This document shows, one piece after another, positions 43,395 to 54,096 of a stretch of 64,000 bases of DNA. Position 1 is the stretch's first letter. Each line of letters opens with the position of its first letter. The DNA lies in NCBI GenBank assembly GCA_965229635.1, contig OZ245894.1:2232001-2296000 (forward strand). Reading direction: 5' to 3'. Position numbers and translations under genes: made by a program. The stretch is from BQJU01 sp965229635. Its GTDB lineage: Bacteria; Bacteroidota; Bacteroidia; Chitinophagales; Saprospiraceae. The notes under the pieces are model-generated. The model had not been told where the DNA came from and made no database searches. It saw only the letters and a program-made list of their open reading frames with translations.

Positions 43395-46300
43395 GTTTCA
43401 ATTCCTATCGTTGCGATTAAGACCAGGCAGACCTGGCCAGCTTCCTGACTCGTGCCTACATCTTTCAATTCCTATCGGTGCGATTAAGACAGTTGACACA
43501 ACCAACGTAGTTACCGTGTTAATCCAGTTTCAATTCCTCACGGTGCGATTAAGACCCGCCGCAGTCGATCAATTTAGGATTGGTGAGCAAAGGTTTCAAT
43601 TCCTCACGGTGCGATTAAGACAAAAATCGAATCAATCTAAAAGTTAAAATATGAACAGTTTCAATTCCTCACGGTGCGATTAAGACTGCCAACTCCAAGC
43701 TGTCCAGGGGTTTGTTTTGTAAGTTTCAATTCCTCACGGTGCGATTAAGACCCTGAATCAATAAGGTCATTTATTTTAAAAAATAAGGTTTCAATTCCTC
43801 ACGGTGCGATTAAGACCCTATATAAAGATTGCAAGGTTTGTGATCATTCTTGGTTTCAATTCCTCACGGTGCGATTAAGACATGGAGGGATTACAAGGTA
43901 AAAGTATTTATTACCACGTTTCAATTCCTCACGGTGCGATTAAGACGGGCCTTCCTGCCTACTCTACCGTTTCTCAAAATTTAGTTTCAATTCCTCACGG
44001 TGCGATTAAGACTATATCGCTTTTTGCGCCTATTGCCTTTAATAGAACGTTTCAATTCCTCACGGTGCGATTAAGACCAGGGCTTTATGATAGATTAAAA
44101 GAGGAACACCGGAGTTTCAATTCCTCACGGTGCGATTAAGACTTAAACAGCACAAAATGAAACAAAAGAGACAGCATCGTTTCAATTCCTCACGGTGCGA
44201 TTAAGACGCCAAACAAGGGTTAAAAGACACTGATGAGTTTAAGGTTTCAATTCCTCACGGTGCGATTAAGACGGGTAGAACTGTGCTTAATTCGCTTGTA
44301 CTCTTCATGTTTCAATTCCTCACGGTGCGATTAAGACCAGCTTTGAAGAGTGTCGCCAACCTTGGTCCTCAACGTTTCAATTCCTCACGGTGCGATTAAG
44401 ACACGCAAAAACAAAAGACCTATCGATCAATTACGACAGTTTCAATTCCTCACGGTGCGATTAAGACAGCGAAGCCAGCCGTGAAGCCGGAGCCAGCCAC
44501 GAAGTTTCAATTCCTCACGGTGCGATTAAGACCCGCGTAAACTGCTCCTGGTGGCAGTATATCTCCTCGTTTCAATTCCTCACGGTGCGATTAAGACTTT
44601 ATGGAACTTGTCTTTTGTAGGGCTTGATTCGTCGTTTCAATTCCTCACGGTGCGATTAAGACGAATTTCAGATCCATTTTCCAACTCGTCATACCTTCGT
44701 TTCAATTCCTCACGGTGCGATTAAGACTCCCGACCATTATCAAGGAACTTGTCTTTCAGGAGTGTTTCAATTCCTCACGGTGCGATTAAGACTGTCAACG
44801 CGCTGAATGTGGACCAGATAGAAAACAGTTTCAATTCCTCACGGTGCGATTAAGACTTTGACACAGAAGTTCCATGTACAGGGGTAGTCTTGTTTCAATT
44901 CCTCACGGTGCGATTAAGACCGACTTGCTGGCCACTTTTAAAAGGCCCAGATCAAAGTTTCAATTCCTCACGGTGCGATTAAGACCGAAAAACCAAGTCT
45001 TTTTGAATCTTCAATATCAATGTTTCAATTCCTCACGGTGCGATTAAGACCTTGTTTCTGAACACTGCAATAATGACCGCAGTGGTGTTTCAATTCCTCA
45101 CGGTGCGATTAAGACTTTGGAAATTGCTCTTTAAGAATGGGGCCAAAATACGTTTCAATTCCTCACGGTGCGATTAAGACTTGAACTTAATCCGGAAAAG
45201 CCAAAGCGCAAATAAAGTTTCAATTCCTCACGGTGCGATTAAGACCATCCAATCGAATAGAACTATATTCACCGCCCTCAAGTTTCAATTCCTCACGGTG
45301 CGATTAAGACCGGCCAAGCCTTGACTATAACGTAGAAGAGGAAACAGTTTCAATTCCTCACGGTGCGATTAAGACGTGGCTGCGCCAAACCTGGACGGTT
45401 GAGAAGTACAAGTTTCAATTCCTCACGGTGCGATTAAGACGTTCCTGCTTTGCCTTCATGGCCACTTCCAACGCCAGTTTCAATTCCTCACGGTGCGATT
45501 AAGACCATCCAATCGAATAGAACTATATTCACCGCCCTCAAGTTTCAATTCCTCACGGTGCGATTAAGACCGGTGGTCAGTTCTTCAATTGATCTAGTTA
45601 GCGCCGTTTCAATTCCTCACGGTGCGATTAAGACATTGCCTTCCCGGTCTTCCTTAATCTGGTAATATTCGTTTCAATTCCTCACGGTGCGATTAAGACA
45701 CCCATCCGGAATACTTGAAGTACCATTTAACCCAAGTTTCAATTCCTCACGGTGCGATTAAGACCACCGCCGCCACTACCTGAGCCACCGCCTCCGCTTC
45801 GTTTCAATTCCTCACGGTGCGATTAAGACTGCCTGGCAGGGCAAAATACCGGTGGCGCAGAATAGTTTCAATTCCTCACGGTGCGATTAAGACTGTACGC
45901 CCCGCCATGGCCCTTAGTGATCGCATTGAGTTTCAATTCCTCACGGTGCGATTAAGACCAACCGCCAGGTGTTTAACTGGGTAAAGATGGGCAGGTTTCA
46001 ATTCCTCACGGTGCGATTAAGACACCCCCGAATGATCTACGTCAGCAAGCATGACGAAGTTTCAATTCCTCACGGTGCGATTAAGACGGAAGCGGCTCTA
46101 ATGAGCCAGCTGAAATACCACTAGTTTCAATTCCTCACGGTGCGATTAAGACAATGAAAAAGACGCCCTGGCCAAGCGCTTTGAACAAGTTTCAATTCCT
46201 CACGGTGCGATTAAGACTCTACGATGGTAGCGTCAATGGCTACCGTCATTTTTGTTTCAATTCCTCACGGTGCGATTAAGACATTCCTGCACGAATCATT

Positions 46301-48816
46301 CTTTTTTTTTCTTTACCAGTTTCAATTCCTCACGGTGCGATTAAGACATCCATTTAATCCTACCCGCTGTGCATCTGATGCAAGTTTCAATTCCTCACGG
46401 TGCGATTAAGACAAGCGGAAAAAGCAAACCCTGGCTGATCTATGCAAAGTTTCAATTCCTCACGGTGCGATTAAGACCGAGTCCCATCACCAGCGAGAAG
46501 AAAGGCAACAGGCGTTTCAATTCCTCACGGTGCGATTAAGACTGAATTCATTGCTCATCAGTGACTTTCCCGATCACAGTTTCAATTCCTCACGGTGCGA
46601 TTAAGACGATGGTCATGGTTTTTTCCTTCCTGGAGTATTCAACGTTTCAATTCCTCACGGTGCGATTAAGACTCGACCCCATGTCCGGCACGGTGGGTGT
46701 GCTATTAGTTTCAATTCCTCACGGTGCGATTAAGACGCCCTTCAAAGGTGCCATCAAGTCCAATGATGTCGCGTTTCAATTCCTCACGGTGCGATTAAGA
46801 CAATTGCTGCTGCCACCAGGTCCAGTAAGTACGTAACGTTTCAATTCCTCACGGTGCGATTAAGACAATTGACCAATAAAGTCAATACTCATATACATGG
46901 TAGTTTCAATTCCTCACGGTGCGATTAAGACCTTTGTACATCGCGGTTGTTTTTTACAATAAAAAAGGTTTCAATTCCTCACGGTGCGATTAAGACCAGG
47001 TCGTAGGTATTCATGCCATTGAGCTGCTCTTCGTTTCAATTCCTCACGGTGCGATTAAGACTCACTACATTTGAGCGAAGAACGTACACCTGTAAAAGTT
47101 TCAATTCCTCACGGTGCGATTAAGACCAAACGGAGGTCTACTTGATGGAACTGGGCAGACAGGTTTCAATTCCTCACGGTGCGATTAAGACAGATTTTTA
47201 CCAGTACTTCAAAGAAGAAATTGAAACGTTTCAATTCCTCACGGTGCGATTAAGACCGCTTGGATTTGCCGAATATACATTATTTGACTCGTGTTTCAAT
47301 TCCTCACGGTGCGATTAAGACCCGCAATTTCTGGATTGGTCATGGGTTGGGAACTCCGTTTCAATTCCTCACGGTGCGATTAAGACATCAACCTCAGATC
47401 ACACATTTTATGACCCAACTGGGTTTCAATTCCTCACGGTGCGATTAAGACTTCTTACAATTCTTACATCCGTTGGGATAGTAGAAAGTTTCAATTCCTC
47501 ACGGTGCGATTAAGACGCATTCTTGCCAATGAAGGTATGAACTGGATTGGTTGTTTCAATTCCTCACGGTGCGATTAAGACCACCGTCACTAAGATCGAT
47601 TTGACCCACGGTTCCACGTTTCAATTCCTCACGGTGCGATTAAGACGTACTGGAAAGCAAAAGAATACCCGGTTACTTCTTCGTTTCAATTCCTCACGGT
47701 GCGATTAAGACCCAAGCGACCAACCCGATAGCTGCAATAACCAGCAGTTTCAATTCCTCACGGTGCGATTAAGACTTTGATCGATAACCAAAACCAGGCC
47801 ATAGGAGGAAAGTTTCAATTCCTCACGGTGCGATTAAGACTGGGGTGACATATTACCCAGAGGATGAAACGCCCGAAGTTTCAATTCCTCACGGTGCGAT
47901 TAAGACCCACATAATCATATCCTTACTCGCCTCGCCTCCAAAGTTTCAATTCCTCACGGTGCGATTAAGACTTGGTTCAATATTGCGAGACTGAACGTTA
48001 ACGAGGAGTTTCAATTCCTCACGGTGCGATTAAGACCAGAAGTCGAAGCGAAAGAACCCCCTACAAGGAGATGTTTCAATTCCTCACGGTGCGATTAAGA
48101 CTTCTGATCTGTGTTGCCAGAAATAGCCGTATTGACAGTTTCAATTCCTCACGGTGCGATTAAGACTTAATTTCCAGCAAATGCAATTGGCGCAAAAGGG
48201 GGGTTTCAATTCCTCACGGTGCGATTAAGACGAGATGGGCTAATGAGCATGACGACCTCTCAGATTTGTTTCAATTCCTCACGGTGCGATTAAGACATAA
48301 TTTGCTGGATGAGCTTACCTTCATCATTTATCGTTTCAATTCCTCACGGTGCGATTAAGACAATTAAATCTGCTGGATCACCTGGTCTTTGATGATCGTT
48401 TCAATTCCTCACGGTGCGATTAAGACCCTTCCTTTTGGTTAGAAGAGTCGTGGTCGGGTCAAGTTTCAATTCCTCACGGTGCGATTAAGACTGCCATCGC
48501 TCTGTATTTTTTTCCGCAGCTCCGAAAGTTTCAATTCCTCACGGTGCGATTAAGACAGCTCAAGCAGCTGACCACTGAAATAGGATTCCATCGTTTCAAT
48601 TCCTCACGGTGCGATTAAGACGCCACAGTTGGTACCGTTCTGGCTCAGAATGCAGAAGTTTCAATTCCTCACGGTGCGATTAAGACCGACCTGCCATAGC
48701 GCCTGGCGCAATGGGTAGCGCCGTTTCAATTCCTCACGGTGCGATTAAGACTGAACTGGTCGCCAGAGCTGGTAGCACTCAGGCCAAGTTTCAATTCCTC
48801 ACGGTGCGATTAAGAC
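43395..48816 (-). CRISPR. CRISPR array, 84 repeats of 29 nt and 83 spacers (by my count)
   Basis: The plus-strand repeat begins GTTTCAATTCC and ends GGTGCGATTAAGAC; on the minus strand the crRNA-sense repeat ends in ATTGAAAC, the typical type I/III 5' handle. Spacers are 35-38 nt. Repeats are essentially identical except the two at 43395-43423 and 43462-43490, which read CCTATCG in place of CCTCACG. The first also has GTTGCG for GGTGCG; the second begins with C. So the oldest end is at 43.4 kb, and the leader end is at 48.8 kb next to cas2. Spacer 45246-45281 is repeated exactly at 45506-45541. ORFs inside the array (VSIPHGAIKT, FQFLTVRLR) are translated repeat. Confidence 0.99.
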
Positions 48817-49023
48817 AGCGAACTCAAAAAATGATATCTAGCTGAATACTAATGTCTAATATACAAAAAATACAACAATTTGAGGCAAAAAAATCATCGA
48901 CCTGAAGTAACGATAAAAGTACCGCTCATCGACGACTCAATTAATGTATTGATTGTCAGTTGATTATTAATATGTCAAAGAACTTTTGTGTCATCCGGCA
49001 GAACTAAATGTGGTCATCGACGA
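48817..49023 (-). promoter_or_regulatory. CRISPR leader
   Basis: A 207-bp AT-rich stretch lies between the first repeat and cas2. The motif TCATCGACGACT is repeated at 48926-48937 and 49014-49025, with a partial copy TCATCGA at 48894-48900. The second copy reaches into the last codon of cas2. These are candidates for array promoter or adaptation (integration-host or Cas1-2 docking) sites. Confidence 0.75.
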
Positions 49024-49287
49024 CTAAAGAAACTGGTCGCCACTATTTAATTCTTTGCCGATCAGTTGTTTATCCATGAAGTGGGTATGCCTGCTTTTGA
49101 ACAAAATAAAACTGTCGTACTGCTCATCCATGATCTTGCGAGCCTCTACTTCCAGCTCTTTGAGTTGTAATTCACTTAGCTCACCTTCGAATACTGAATT
49201 TTGTATCCAGTGTAAGTATTTTCGGCACAATCTCAGCATTTTCGCGGTGCGTTCTGCGGCAACGTCATAAACAGCAATTACATACAT
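49024..49287 (-). CDS. cas2: CRISPR-associated endonuclease Cas2
   Basis: An 87-residue protein starting MYVIAVYDVAAERTAK. The start ATG shares one base with the cas1 stop (TAATG), which fixes it against a TTG nine bases upstream. Features are the ferredoxin-like core with the catalytic-type Asp (VYD), LRLCRKYLHWIQNSVFEGEL and the C-terminal strand. It forms the Cas1-Cas2 integrase that inserts spacers at the leader end immediately downstream. Confidence 0.96.
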   Translation of the reverse strand: MYVIAVYDVAAERTAKMLRLCRKYLHWIQNSVFEGELSELQLKELEVEARKIMDEQYDSFILFKSRHTHFMDKQLIGKELNSGDQFL

Positions 49288-50297
49288 TACCACCAAATTT
49301 TGAAAGGTTCAAACTGTGCATCCATCCCCAACAGATATTTTGCTAATTTGTAGCAATCGAGTCGCAGCAAATGCCTATAGCTGACTTTCCGGTCCAGCTT
49401 TCTATGGGTAATGGTTTGCTGTAATCGTTCCTCCCAGGCTTGTGCAACTATTTTACGACCAGAGGGAGAAAGAAAACACGCCTTGTCCACATAGTCAAAA
49501 TGCTCTGATCTAATTTCTTTACGATTGCACAAACGGAAAATTAACCGATCAACCAAAATGGGTTTGAATATTTCGGAGATATCCAGCGCCAGGCTATAAC
49601 GCCGTGCCCCTGGCTCATGTAAATAGCTGATAGTCGGGTTGAGTTGCGAATTGTAAATAGCATCCAGGCAAACCGTATAACACAGCGAATTGATAAAACT
49701 GATTAGTGCATTTAGTTCATCAGTTGGAGGACGCTTACGTCTGCCTTGCCAGGGAAAGGTATCCACAATTTCACCGAAAGCTGAATAATAAGCTTGTCGA
49801 GCATTGCCCTCTAAGCCCATCAGTCCGCCAACGGAACGTGCCTTTGGTAATTCCGCCATGATCGTTTCGAGCCGCTCTATCATCGGGGCCGTATTTTTAC
49901 CGCGATTTAGGTAGTACCGGAGATTTTTGATCATATTGGTTATTGCAGAATCCACAAGTGCAGTAGCAATGGATAGGCGTTGTTTTTTCTTCCGGTAAGC
50001 ATCGGTTTGTGCAATGAGCATCTGGCCTGCCAGAAGGTATTCACGGGGGCTGAAGGAGCCGGTGTAATGGTGGTAGTAGTCAAAGAAGTGAACGGGGATA
50101 TGCTTTCTTCCCAAGAAATTATAAAGCGCACTATTGGTGTCCAGGCTGCCAAAAACATAAAATGCGCTAATCCCCTCTACCGGCAGATAGCGTGGCTTGG
50201 GAGCAGGTTGCTCGTCATTGGGAACTGGTTCAAACTTCAGCGTATTATCGCGCCGACTCATTCGGCCAGGATTAAAGAGGTAAAATGCTTTTTTCAT
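49287..50297 (-). CDS. cas1: CRISPR-associated integrase Cas1 (type I-B-like)
   Basis: A 336-residue protein. N-terminal beta domain (about 1-105; FYVFGSLDTNSALYNFLGRKHIPVHFF) and helical catalytic domain. Metal ligands are visible: Glu in GLMGLEGNARQAYYSAF (near 160), His in SYLHEPGARRYSLALDISEIFKP (near 226) and an acidic residue in the same helix. The length and YYLNRGKN ... ARSVGGLMGLEG pattern are those of type I-B Cas1. The acidic/basic insertion RRDNTLKFEPVPNDEQPAPKPR near residue 15-36 is a little longer than usual. It is translationally coupled to cas2. Confidence 0.96.
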   Translation of the reverse strand: MKKAFYLFNPGRMSRRDNTLKFEPVPNDEQPAPKPRYLPVEGISAFYVFGSLDTNSALYNFLGRKHIPVHFFDYYHHYTGSFSPREYLLAGQMLIAQTDAYRKKKQRLSIATALVDSAITNMIKNLRYYLNRGKNTAPMIERLETIMAELPKARSVGGLMGLEGNARQAYYSAFGEIVDTFPWQGRRKRPPTDELNALISFINSLCYTVCLDAIYNSQLNPTISYLHEPGARRYSLALDISEIFKPILVDRLIFRLCNRKEIRSEHFDYVDKACFLSPSGRKIVAQAWEERLQQTITHRKLDRKVSYRHLLRLDCYKLAKYLLGMDAQFEPFKIWW

Positions 50298-50306
50298 AAA
50301 TGCTAA

Positions 50307-50804
50307 TTAGCAGTAGCAAAAATCAAGATAGGCACAGTTTTTACAGATTACTTTCTTTACAATGGGAGGACACTGGACCTGTGTGGAAATTCGATTTATT
50401 TCTGCTTCCCAGCCAATGATATCCCTTCTTACCGCATCCGTCAAAACCACCGCCTTTGATTTGCGTTGTTTTGGATATTCAATAATCCCCTTTACATCTT
50501 TTATACCTGCTTTTTCCATCAGATAAAGATAGTATTGAACCTGAGCAATATGGACATGCTCTAGTTTTGGACTCTTTTTGACTTCCCTAATCAACCTTTG
50601 CTGTGGATCAAAGTGGTCAATTTTGGCAACGCCAAGATCAAGTTCTCGCCACCGATTGGCCCTTCTGGCATAGGCGTTCTTGCCGATAAGTTTGCCTTCT
50701 CCCACATCTTGGCTATTGTCTTCCTGGCGTAGTCCGCGATGATGAATCCAGAGCTTTCGATGACAAAGGTGGTAGTAGGTAATATGAGATGCCGATATGT
50801 TCAT
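50307..50804 (-). CDS. cas4: CRISPR-associated exonuclease Cas4
   Basis: A 165-residue RecB-family nuclease that trims prespacers and reads PAMs. Cysteines for the [4Fe-4S] cluster are at C14 (HLCHRKLWI) and the C-terminal group (ICKNCAYLDFCYC). The RecB catalytic set is visible as IDHFDPQQRLIREVKKS (Asp, Glu-x-Lys; about 62-78) and the QxxxY motif as AQVQYYLYLM (about 87-96). It starts directly after the cas3 stop and precedes cas1 by 9 bp. Confidence 0.93.
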   Translation of the reverse strand: MNISASHITYYHLCHRKLWIHHRGLRQEDNSQDVGEGKLIGKNAYARRANRWRELDLGVAKIDHFDPQQRLIREVKKSPKLEHVHIAQVQYYLYLMEKAGIKDVKGIIEYPKQRKSKAVVLTDAVRRDIIGWEAEINRISTQVQCPPIVKKVICKNCAYLDFCYC

Positions 50805-53180
50805 TTAACAAAATTGATTTTCGACATTACTTCTAAAGTCTTCATCGTAAAGGAATGCCAATCCATACTTACTATGATAGTCGGAAGTATAGTGTAGGTC
50901 CACCAGTTCATCTTCCTTTGTGAGTTCAACTTTAATTGTTTTGATTCTGCTTTCCTGATTCCTGAGTTCTTTTTCGATGAGGTAGGTGGGAACACTTACG
51001 CCATACTCCAAAGCAAATGCCTGCAAGTCGGCATAGCTTGAAAACCCTCCGGGGCATTCTACATAGACGGTTTGTTGAGGAGGAATGTGACGACTCGACC
51101 ATTTTGTGCCAACGTGTCCATCGTCTTCCTGAGTGAAGGTGTCAGGAAGTAAAAGCCAATTGTCTTTAAGTAGTTGTTGATATTCACTTTGATTGGCCTT
51201 GGCATGATCTCCCATTGAAGGAGCGTCCGGATAAAGTTGATTGACAAATTCAACAAATTGTTGAGGCGTTACGGTGCTTGCCTCGGTGTAGGTTTCCTTC
51301 AATTGTTTATGGGTATTTGTGAGTGAATCATAGGCCTTCCATCTCTTCTTGCCTTTTTCAAATTCTCCATATGGAGCGGGATAGAGCGTTTCATCTTTTA
51401 TTGGAGCTACAACATAACAAATACCAGTATTACAAAAACCAAAACGCACCAATCTGCCAATTCTCTGCGCAAGCCGGTCCCAGGGACAGAGATCTGAAAG
51501 CATGAGAGGAGCGCTGATATTGACACTCATTTCCCCAATTTGGGTCATGATAGCGATTCCCTTGACCGGAACTTTTTTTCGATTTTCCCAGGCGGCTTTT
51601 CCCAGTGTCTGAATCAACTTCTCTTCAATCCTTTTCTTGTCAGGTTCGGTAAAACGGCTATGGTATAAAATGATGGGAGGTTTATCCGGGCCACTACTAT
51701 CTCTAAGCCACTTATAATAGCAGAGTGCTCTGCTGATAGTATTCGCATAGATTATGCCGTGCCCGAGTTCAAGCATTTCTTTTAAGACTTGTTCACCGCG
51801 AGAAATGTCCGAGCCCAAATATTGCAGTTTTTTTTCCACCTCTATATTTTCCTCCGGAGGGGTAGCAATAGGTGTTTGGATTTCGTACAGCTTTCTTGCT
51901 GCATCGGGAACGGTGGCACTCATGATTAAAACCGGTACTTTTAATGACCTTAGCACTTTAAGCAAGATGACAATATTGGCTTGGATAAAAGGATCGTAAA
52001 AGTCTGCTTCATCAAATACTACGGCACTATTGGCCAGAAAATAGAAGGTACTATGATGAGCTTCTTTTGTACCTGTTAAACAAATTAATAAATGATCAAT
52101 GGTGCAAACGGTGACCGGTGTTGCCAGGAAACGTGCCATGCGATGGGCTTCCTTTGCATTTTTGATGGCTTCCTTTTCCTGAATATCTCCATAACGATTG
52201 TACCAGGCACTGGAGTGATAAAGTCCCGTTTCACCTAATTGATCTTCCGTACTGATGGCCAGTGCATTTGAGGTAAACCGGGTAGGCATTGCAATCACCA
52301 GCCGATCTGCACGACGGTGTTTCAACACTTGCTGCTCCGCCCACAATAGAGCTGCATAGGTCTTACCGCTGCCGGTAGGAGCGCGTAAAATGCTGATGTC
52401 ATGACCAGCAACACCCAGAGCAGCTTCCTGGACCGGCCGAAGTGTAGCAAATTTTTGCTTTAGCTCAAATGGACAGATGTCATACGAGGCATGTTCTCCT
52501 TCACCTTCCTTGCGACTGGCACGTGTATCAGCTAGTTGTAGTAAGCTGCGGATTGCGGCAAATCTGTAGCGTATTTTCAGCAGTTCATCCCAACCTTTTT
52601 CACACACCTGAGCTGACAATCGCTCGAAACGAATCCATTGGGGATAAAAAGGGCCTTCTATTTTTAAGGAGCCAGGAGCCAGTCCGTCTTTTTTCCAGCG
52701 TCTCTGATTCCTAAAACCCATTTTTCCGTGGTGCGCCCCGATTGCGGCTTTGATCGCTTCGGAAAGTTGGATCTTATCACGATCAATCATTTCCAATGAA
52801 GCCAATTCATGGCGGAGTCCGGCATTCATTAAATGTTTACCTGGATTCTTGTTTGCCGATCGCATCTCTTTCTCAAATCTGCGATATTCTTCCGGCGTAA
52901 AGGGAGCATTAGAAAGGTCATTCTTCTGTCTCCATTTCAAATAGACCTTGTGATCTTCCTGACAAGCTTTTTGCCATTGTTGATGACTTTTTCCCCAGTC
53001 ATGATACCGAGCGGCCAACCTGAGTTCTTCCCGCAAATCGCCACCGGTCAAACGCTGGTATTTCTCTGACAGAAAGGGGAGCTGATCCAAAATGTACATG
53101 GCCTCCTCTCCGACATGTCTGGTATGATCTGCCAGCGAAATTCCGGAAGGTTTGGCGAGAACGGGGACTTTATTTTTCAT
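50805..53180 (-). CDS. cas3: CRISPR-associated nuclease/helicase Cas3
   Basis: A 791-residue protein starting MKNKVPVLAKPSGISLADHTRH. I chose this ATG because it gives the family N-terminus and only an 11-bp overlap with cas7. The HD nuclease domain has H19 and H60-D61 (ARYHDWGK) and HHGK near 165. The superfamily-2 helicase follows: Walker A RAPTGSGKTYAALLWAEQ near 273, DEAD-box VVFDEADFYDP near 395, SATVP near 425 and motif VI AQRIGRLVRFG near 618. It degrades DNA marked by Cascade. HD and helicase are fused in the standard order. Confidence 0.95.
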   Translation of the reverse strand: MKNKVPVLAKPSGISLADHTRHVGEEAMYILDQLPFLSEKYQRLTGGDLREELRLAARYHDWGKSHQQWQKACQEDHKVYLKWRQKNDLSNAPFTPEEYRRFEKEMRSANKNPGKHLMNAGLRHELASLEMIDRDKIQLSEAIKAAIGAHHGKMGFRNQRRWKKDGLAPGSLKIEGPFYPQWIRFERLSAQVCEKGWDELLKIRYRFAAIRSLLQLADTRASRKEGEGEHASYDICPFELKQKFATLRPVQEAALGVAGHDISILRAPTGSGKTYAALLWAEQQVLKHRRADRLVIAMPTRFTSNALAISTEDQLGETGLYHSSAWYNRYGDIQEKEAIKNAKEAHRMARFLATPVTVCTIDHLLICLTGTKEAHHSTFYFLANSAVVFDEADFYDPFIQANIVILLKVLRSLKVPVLIMSATVPDAARKLYEIQTPIATPPEENIEVEKKLQYLGSDISRGEQVLKEMLELGHGIIYANTISRALCYYKWLRDSSGPDKPPIILYHSRFTEPDKKRIEEKLIQTLGKAAWENRKKVPVKGIAIMTQIGEMSVNISAPLMLSDLCPWDRLAQRIGRLVRFGFCNTGICYVVAPIKDETLYPAPYGEFEKGKKRWKAYDSLTNTHKQLKETYTEASTVTPQQFVEFVNQLYPDAPSMGDHAKANQSEYQQLLKDNWLLLPDTFTQEDDGHVGTKWSSRHIPPQQTVYVECPGGFSSYADLQAFALEYGVSVPTYLIEKELRNQESRIKTIKVELTKEDELVDLHYTSDYHSKYGLAFLYDEDFRSNVENQFC

Positions 53181-54066
53181 AATCAGGACGGTATAGCTCG
53201 CTTTCTTCCAAGGTTTCAATGGCCAGACGATAAGCTTTGGCAACGGAAAGACCCGTTTTAGTGGTATCATCCCCCAAGAAGACCTTTGCACCACGATCAG
53301 TTAATTCCTCAAGGATATTTTCTCTCTCAATCTCAGTAGTTTCCGGCTGAAAATATCGCGCTGCTTTCCGACTCAATTTATGATCCAGTACAATCAATAC
53401 CTTTTGTGGTTCTCCACTTACGGCATTTCGAGCCTGATTGGCGTAGTCAGTCATGGAAGAAGTGGCTTCCAGGAATAAGGACACCCTTCTTCGGTGTTCT
53501 TCATCAGAGATCGATGATTTAAAATTGGTGGCTACGTGACTCTCGTCTTCATACTGGTATTCCTTGGTCACTCCTACGGCACCAACATCCAGGTGGAAAT
53601 TCATCACCATTTGATCTCTTGTGCTAAATTCGTTGGTGGCCAGCGCTTGTTTTTGCAGGGCATCTGCGTCCTCGTTCATTTTCAATCTTACCAGCAGGTC
53701 TCTGCCAATGGAACTCGGTTGAAGTGCCACTGCCGGTGTAGCTGAAATGGGGGCAGTTCTGCGACCAGAGTAATCTCCTTTGCTGGTACTAAGGAAACCT
53801 CCCATATCACTTCTCAGATCAGTATCTATTTGAGTAGAAGGGCCATCGCCATTGGCAACAAAAGTTTCTCCTTTTTCTGGGTGATCTTCATTTAGCCGAT
53901 CAATGGCACTAAATAATACATGCCGTTGCATCTGGCCAGAGATATATACCCGACCATCCGGTCGCCGCTTGACGGATGAAGCATTTCCCAAAAGTTTTTC
54001 ACCTCGGTTAGCGGCATGATCACTCATTGGAGCAACAGCGGTAACTAGAATGGATTTGATTTTCAT
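53170..54066 (-). CDS. cas7: Cascade backbone subunit Cas7 (Cst2/DevR-like)
   Basis: A 298-residue protein. The RRM-type core starts MKIKSILVTAVAPMSDHAANRGEKLLGNASSVKRR, followed by GRVYISGQMQRHVLFSAIDRLN, typical of the Cst2/DevR/Csp1 group. It has the Gly-rich turns and long helical insertion expected. It binds the crRNA spacer in multiple copies. It overlaps cas3 by 11 bp and follows cas8 by 30 bp. Confidence 0.9.
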   Translation of the reverse strand: MKIKSILVTAVAPMSDHAANRGEKLLGNASSVKRRPDGRVYISGQMQRHVLFSAIDRLNEDHPEKGETFVANGDGPSTQIDTDLRSDMGGFLSTSKGDYSGRRTAPISATPAVALQPSSIGRDLLVRLKMNEDADALQKQALATNEFSTRDQMVMNFHLDVGAVGVTKEYQYEDESHVATNFKSSISDEEHRRRVSLFLEATSSMTDYANQARNAVSGEPQKVLIVLDHKLSRKAARYFQPETTEIERENILEELTDRGAKVFLGDDTTKTGLSVAKAYRLAIETLEESELYRPDYEK

Positions 54067-54096
54067 GGTTATTTAGTTTAAATCTTTGTTGAAAAA

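Noticed and set aside
43411..47448. Several ORFs inside 43.4-47.5 kb rich in VSIPHGAIKT and FQFLTVRLR
   Set aside because: They are translations of the CRISPR repeat and spacers.
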